DNA of 64,000 nucleotides from Micromonospora pattaloongensis. GTDB lineage: Bacteria > Actinomycetota > Actinomycetes > Mycobacteriales > Micromonosporaceae. Where the stretch lies: positions 1,054,001 to 1,118,000 of the forward strand of contig NZ_FNPH01000001.1 in assembly GCF_900107255.1 (NCBI RefSeq), given 5' to 3'. Made by a program: the position numbers and the translations under genes. How positions within the stretch are numbered: the stretch's first letter is position 1; each line of letters opens with the position of its first letter. The notes below the pieces were generated by a model. That model had not been told where the DNA came from. It made no database searches and was given only the letters and a program-made list of their open reading frames with translations. Shown one piece after another: positions 60,568 through 64,000 of this stretch.

Positions 60568-60687
60568 TCAGGCCGCCCGGCGGCGACCGTCCGCGGTCTC
60601 CGCGGAACGCCAGGCCTCGGGCGCACGGTGGCGTCCCACGTAACGGCGGGTCGGCTCAAAGAGCGCGTCCAGGATCTTGGCGACCAT
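60568..60687 (-). CDS. 39-residue basic small protein
   Basis: A short open frame: MVAKILDALFEPTRRYVGRH, then residues rich in Arg, Ala and Glu, ending RRAA. GGGGAGGA lies six bases upstream of the ATG, a strong ribosome site. Amphipathic N-terminus, net positive charge. No known family. The reading frame ends five bases from the PP2C stop, convergent. I rate it as probably real because of the ribosome site and clean ending. Confidence 0.5.
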   Translation of the reverse strand: MVAKILDALFEPTRRYVGRHRAPEAWRSAETADGRRRAA

Positions 60688-60825
60688 GCTGTCCTCCCCA
60701 TTTACCTGCGGTTTTCTCCGCAGCGGTGCTTCGGTGGGGACGCGAATAACCGTTCACGTTCGCCGGTAAACCCGAGATCATCCCGCAGGGTGACAGATGT
60801 GATCCCGGCGACTCGGGGCGATCAC

Positions 60826-60873
60826 TTGTCGCAGGCTACCGGCCAGTAATATAGTGACGTTACTGACCGGTAA
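60826..60873 (+). promoter_or_regulatory. Promoter with tandem operators before acyl-CoA dehydrogenase
   Basis: TTGTCG (60826-60831) and TATAGT (60850-60855) form a promoter with an 18-base spacer. Two related sites sit on it: CTACCGGCCAGTAA (60836-60849) between the boxes and TTACTGACCGGTAA (60860-60873) at the start region. The second, read in reverse, is TTACCGGTCAGTAA, matching the first at 12 of 14 positions. Repressor binding would block polymerase at both places. Confidence 0.68.
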
Positions 60874-60902
60874 CACCTGCCCGAAAGCGGGGGCCAGCGA
60901 GC

Positions 60903-62759
60903 ATGAGCCACTACAAGAGCAATCTCCGTGACCTCGAGTTCAACCTCTTCGAGGTCTTCGGTGCCGACCGGACGTTCGGCCAGCAGCCGTACTCGGAACT
61001 CGACACCGACACCGCCCGGGACATCCTCGCCGAGGTTGACCGGCTCGCCCGCGAGGACCTCGCGGCCAGCTACGTCGACAGCGACCGCAACCCGCCGGTC
61101 TTCGACCCGGCGACGCACACCGCGCCGCTGCCGGAGTCGTTCAAGAAGTCGTACAAGGCGTTCATGGACGCCGAGTTCTGGCGGATGGACCTGCCGGAGG
61201 AGCTCGGCGGGACCAACGCCCCGCGCGCGCTGTGGTGGTCCATCGCCGAGCTGGTCCTCGGCTCGAACGCGCCCATCTGGATGTACGCCTCCGGCCCGTC
61301 CTTCGCCCACGTGCTGCACGTCGAGGGCACCGAGCGGCAGAAGAAGTGGGCGAAGCTCTTCATCGACAAGCAGTGGGGCTCGACGATGGTCCTCACCGAG
61401 CCCGACGCGGGCTCGGACGTGGGCGCCGGTCGCACCCGCGCGATCCCGCAGTCGGACGGCTCGTACCACATCGAGGGCGTGAAGCGCTTCATCACCTCCG
61501 GTGAGCACGACCTCTCGGACAACATCGTCCACTACGTGCTGGCCCGTCCGGTCGGCGTCGAGGGTGCCGGCGGCCCGGGCACCAAGGGGCTGTCGCTCTT
61601 CGTCGTGCCGAAGTTCCACTTCGACGAGGAGACCGGCGAGCTGGGCGAGCGCAACGGCGCGTTCGTCACCAACGTCGAGCACAAGATGGGCATCAAGGTC
61701 TCGAACACCTGCGAGGTCACGTTCGGCGAGCACGGCGTGCCGGCCAAGGGCTGGCTGCTGGGCGACGTGCACGACGGCATCCGGCAGATGTTCATGATCA
61801 TTGAGTACGCCCGGATGATGGTCGGCACCAAGGCGATCGCAACCCTCTCCACCGGCTACCTGAACGCGCTGGAGTACGCCAAGAACCGCGTCCAGGGCGC
61901 CGACCTGCTGCGGTCGACCGACAAGACCGCGCCGCGGGTCACGATCACCAACCACCCGGACGTGCGCCGCTCGCTGATGCTGCAGAAGTCGTACGCCGAG
62001 GGTCTGCGCGCGCTGGTCTGCTACACGGCGACCTGGCAGGACAAGGTCGCCATCGCCGAGGCCGCGGGTGACGAGAAGGGCACCAAGCTGGCCAAGCGGG
62101 TCAACGACCTGCTGCTCCCGCTGGTCAAGGGCGTCGGCTCCGAGCGGGCGTACGAGCTGCTCGGCCACGAGGCGCTGCAGACGTTCGGCGGCTCCGGCTT
62201 CCTGCAGGACTACCCGCTCGAGCAGTACGTCCGGGACGCGAAGATCGACACCCTGTACGAGGGCACGACCGCGATCCAGAGCCTCGACCTGTTCTTCCGC
62301 AAGATCGTGAAGGACAACGGCAAGGCCCTGATGACCGTGGCCGGCGAGATCCAGGCGTTCATCGAGTCCGAGGGCGGGAACGGTCAGCTCAAGGAGGAGC
62401 GGGCGGCGCTGGGCAAGGCGCTCGCCGAGGTGCAGAACATCCTCGGCGTGCTCACCGGGTGGCTGGGCGAGGTCCAGGCCGGCGAGGTGCGCTCGCTGTA
62501 CAAGGTGGGCCTGAACAGCCGGCGCCTGCTGCTCGCCATCGGTGACCTGGTGGTGGCCTGGCTGCTGCAGAAGCAGGCCGACGTGGCGCTGCGCGCCCTG
62601 GGCGGCGAGGTGTCCCCGGCCGACAAGTCCTTCTACGAGGGCAAGGTCGCGGCGGCCCGCTTCTTCGCCCACGAGGTGCTGCCGCGGATCGGCGCCGACC
62701 GGCGGATCATCGAGTCCAGCAACCTCGACCTGATGGACCTCTCCGAAGACGCCTTCTGA
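60903..62759 (+). CDS. Long acyl-CoA dehydrogenase, FadE5-like
   Basis: Broad-specificity acyl-CoA dehydrogenase of 618 residues, the long form found in mycobacteria (FadE5) and other actinobacteria. FAD/substrate landmarks are [35 protein letters not shown] and the base loop [16 protein letters not shown]; the extra C-terminal helical domain (about 480-618) is typical of the group. ATG start. Its electrons would go to ETF and then EtfD, encoded at 38908. A strong hairpin follows the gene. Confidence 0.93.
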   Translation: MSHYKSNLRDLEFNLFEVFGADRTFGQQPYSELDTDTARDILAEVDRLAREDLAASYVDSDRNPPVFDPATHTAPLPESFKKSYKAFMDAEFWRMDLPEELGGTNAPRALWWSIAELVLGSNAPIWMYASGPSFAHVLHVEGTERQKKWAKLFIDKQWGSTMVLTEPDAGSDVGAGRTRAIPQSDGSYHIEGVKRFITSGEHDLSDNIVHYVLARPVGVEGAGGPGTKGLSLFVVPKFHFDEETGELGERNGAFVTNVEHKMGIKVSNTCEVTFGEHGVPAKGWLLGDVHDGIRQMFMIIEYARMMVGTKAIATLSTGYLNALEYAKNRVQGADLLRSTDKTAPRVTITNHPDVRRSLMLQKSYAEGLRALVCYTATWQDKVAIAEAAGDEKGTKLAKRVNDLLLPLVKGVGSERAYELLGHEALQTFGGSGFLQDYPLEQYVRDAKIDTLYEGTTAIQSLDLFFRKIVKDNGKALMTVAGEIQAFIESEGGNGQLKEERAALGKALAEVQNILGVLTGWLGEVQAGEVRSLYKVGLNSRRLLLAIGDLVVAWLLQKQADVALRALGGEVSPADKSFYEGKVAAARFFAHEVLPRIGADRRIIESSNLDLMDLSEDAF

Positions 62760-62789
62760 TCCCACCGAACTGCCGCGGTGGGTTCGGCC

Positions 62790-62823
62790 GAGCGGCCGGC
62801 GAGCATCTGCTCGCCGGCCGCTC
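62790..62823 (+). terminator. Terminator after FadE5-like gene
   Basis: GAGCGGCCGGCGAGCA at 62790-62805 pairs perfectly with 62808-62823 (16 pairs). A second small hairpin, CCCACCG...CGGTGGG, lies just before it at 62761. Confidence 0.85.
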
Positions 62824-62930
62824 CGCCGTCAAGGGCCCGGGCCGCCGCTGATCGTTTGGCGCCAGGGGGCGGGGGTAGGCCTAGTAGGGAACGCACAACT
62901 TGGAGCGACCGCGACAAGGAGTGCTACGCG

Positions 62931-63191
62931 ATGGGCATCGGTAGTGGAATTTTCCTCATCGCACTCGGCGCCATCCTGGCGTTCGCGATCCGCGCGGACG
63001 TCTGGTGGCTCGACGTGCACACGGTCGGCTGGGTCCTGATCCTGGCCGGCGCCACGATCTTGTTTTCCGTGCTCTGGTTCTGGAACGACCGCCGTCGCCG
63101 GGCACGTACGGTGATTGTCGAGGAGAACAAGTTGGCTCACCCGGCTCAGGTCTGCCCACCTCCGGCCGAGCCGCCGACACCGCCCTGTTGA
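62931..63191 (+). CDS. DUF6458 small membrane protein
   Basis: 86 residues with two transmembrane helices (about 4-22, GIFLIALGAILAFAIRADV; and 30-52, TVGWVLILAGATILFSVLWF), an Arg cluster (NDRRRRARTV) and a Pro-rich tail. It matches the DUF6458 family of actinobacterial membrane proteins with unknown role. ATG 62931 has AAGGAG upstream. It has its own short transcription unit between two convergent or terminated genes. Confidence 0.82.
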   Translation: MGIGSGIFLIALGAILAFAIRADVWWLDVHTVGWVLILAGATILFSVLWFWNDRRRRARTVIVEENKLAHPAQVCPPPAEPPTPPC

Positions 63192-63316
63192 GCAGGGCAC
63201 GTCCCGCCCCGGCTGCCCGTTCCGGGCCCGCCGGGGCGCTTTTGTGGCCGGCCGCGTGACGCGTGGCCGGCCGTTCGCTGCCCGGCCACGACGGGCCGCT
63301 GCGGGCGGCCGGCGCC

Positions 63317-63898
63317 TCAGCCGGGCGCTCGGGCGGTGTGGGAGGCGAGCAGGGACGCCGCACCGGGACCGCATTCCCGCCAGGAGCCGTTCAAACGGTG
63401 TACGGCGAGGCTGCTCGTGCGCAGCCCGTCCGAGTCGGGCGTGAGCGCGGCGTCGAGCAGCGCGGAGAGCTGCGAGATCGCGGGGTTGTGCCCGACGACC
63501 AGGATCGCCGACACGCTCTCGTCCGCGTCGCGTACCAGCGTCAGCAGGTCCTCGGCGCTGCCGCTGTAGACCTTGTCCTCGTACCGCACGACCGGCGACG
63601 ACCCCGTCGCGCGCGCGATGTCGGGGTCCGTCGCCGACGCGATGGAGGACTCGGCCGGGTTTTCCGCCGACGTCACCGCCTCGGCCAGCGCCAGCGCCAC
63701 CCCGTGCCAGGTCTGCCGCGTGCGCTTGGCGGGGGAGCAGATCACCAGGTCGGGCAGGTGGCCGCTGTGCGCGAGCCACGCGCCGGCCGCGGCGGCGTCG
63801 GCGTGGCCGCGCGCGGTCAGCGGACGATCGGCATCGGCGATCCCGTCGGGGTTTTCCGCCTTCGCGTGGCGCAGCAGCACGATGGTGCGTTCCGGCAT
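63317..63898 (-). CDS. Histidine phosphatase, SixA-like
   Basis: 193-residue phosphohistidine-type phosphatase. The catalytic motif LLRHAKAE at the N-terminus (His10) is the RHxK form of SixA; CSPAKRTRQTW and VVGHNPAI (second His) follow. In E. coli SixA acts on phosphohistidine; here the target is unknown. The ATG at 63898 is the family-typical start. It is convergent with the DUF6458 gene. Confidence 0.88.
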   Translation of the reverse strand: MPERTIVLLRHAKAENPDGIADADRPLTARGHADAAAAGAWLAHSGHLPDLVICSPAKRTRQTWHGVALALAEAVTSAENPAESSIASATDPDIARATGSSPVVRYEDKVYSGSAEDLLTLVRDADESVSAILVVGHNPAISQLSALLDAALTPDSDGLRTSSLAVHRLNGSWRECGPGAASLLASHTARAPG

Positions 63899-64000
63899 AG
63901 CGCCAGCTTGCCTGATTGAAAGCCGAAGCACATGGGTAACTCCAGAACCGCCGCAACCTCGTAAGCGGCCAGGGCTGGCGGAAGGAGCCAGCCGGTAGCC
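63899..64000. other. Window end, no gene seen
   Basis: The last 102 bases hold no complete gene. GGAAGGAG at 63980-63987 could be a ribosome site for a gene beyond the window. Confidence 0.35.

Noticed and set aside
60822-62765. Minus-strand open frame opposite the FadE5-like gene
   Set aside because: The plus strand encodes a full, motif-complete acyl-CoA dehydrogenase; the reverse frame is antisense.

Overview
The window is high-GC actinobacterial DNA. The gene set points to the Micromonosporaceae (Micromonospora or a close relative): a complete fhaA-fhaB-pstP-rodA-pbpA-pknA-pknB morphogenesis operon with sortase E and crgA beside it, a WhiJ-type regulator paired with a DUF397 protein, a chaplin-like protein, an EtfD-type iron-sulfur reductase and a FadE5-like acyl-CoA dehydrogenase. 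Many starts are GTG or TTG, several genes look leaderless, and most convergent gene pairs end in strong GC-rich hairpins.

Layout. 1-3568: prolyl-tRNA synthetase (cut by the window edge), an SGNH hydrolase and a rhodanese. 3671-11927: a TetR-controlled acyl-CoA module that looks like leucine/isovalerate breakdown (biotin carboxylase, HMG-CoA lyase, carboxyltransferase, acyl-CoA dehydrogenase), with two cell-surface genes inside it, one chaplin-like. 12021-18876: an XRE protein, a MarR/YceI pair, a glutamate-cysteine-ligase-family enzyme, a membrane protein and a kinase-less PASTA protein with a nine-residue repeat array. 19263-23396: WhiJ/DUF397 module, two small unknown genes that overlap tail to tail, and a secreted subtilisin. 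23504-25613: a WecG/TagA glycosyltransferase with a sugar epimerase, and tRNA-Leu(CAG). 25882-34684: the Ser/Thr kinase, FHA, phosphatase and peptidoglycan synthesis operon. 34757-38672: pabA/trpG, a small membrane protein, sortase E, a DUF881 protein and crgA.

38806-47420: EtfD; two NlpC/P60 endopeptidases around a convergent amidase, the second endopeptidase behind a c-di-AMP (ydaO) riboswitch; dcd and a flavin/PLP-oxidase-fold gene on either side of a perfect LexA box. 47405-58100 is the accessory part: a secreted M43-type metalloprotease, tRNA-Gly(CCC) followed by two decayed tyrosine-integrase tails and a duplicated 37-bp sequence, an ECF sigma factor with a membrane partner, a MerR/methyltransferase pair around a perfect dyad, a Nudix enzyme, a secreted Ser/Thr-rich beta protein with a putative lipoprotein behind it, and a DivIVA-like/GntR group. 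58109-64000 returns to housekeeping-type genes, including a second acyl-CoA dehydrogenase behind tandem operators that resemble a site in front of etfD.

Two themes link separate regions. First, acyl-CoA oxidation: two acyl-CoA dehydrogenases and the ETF:menaquinone reductase that would take their electrons, with two different operator families. Second, phospho-signalling of cell-wall growth: PknA/PknB/PstP/FhaA/FhaB, wall hydrolases, and a PASTA protein whose cytoplasmic repeats resemble known PknB target motifs. Functions are read from motifs and family knowledge only; no search was run.
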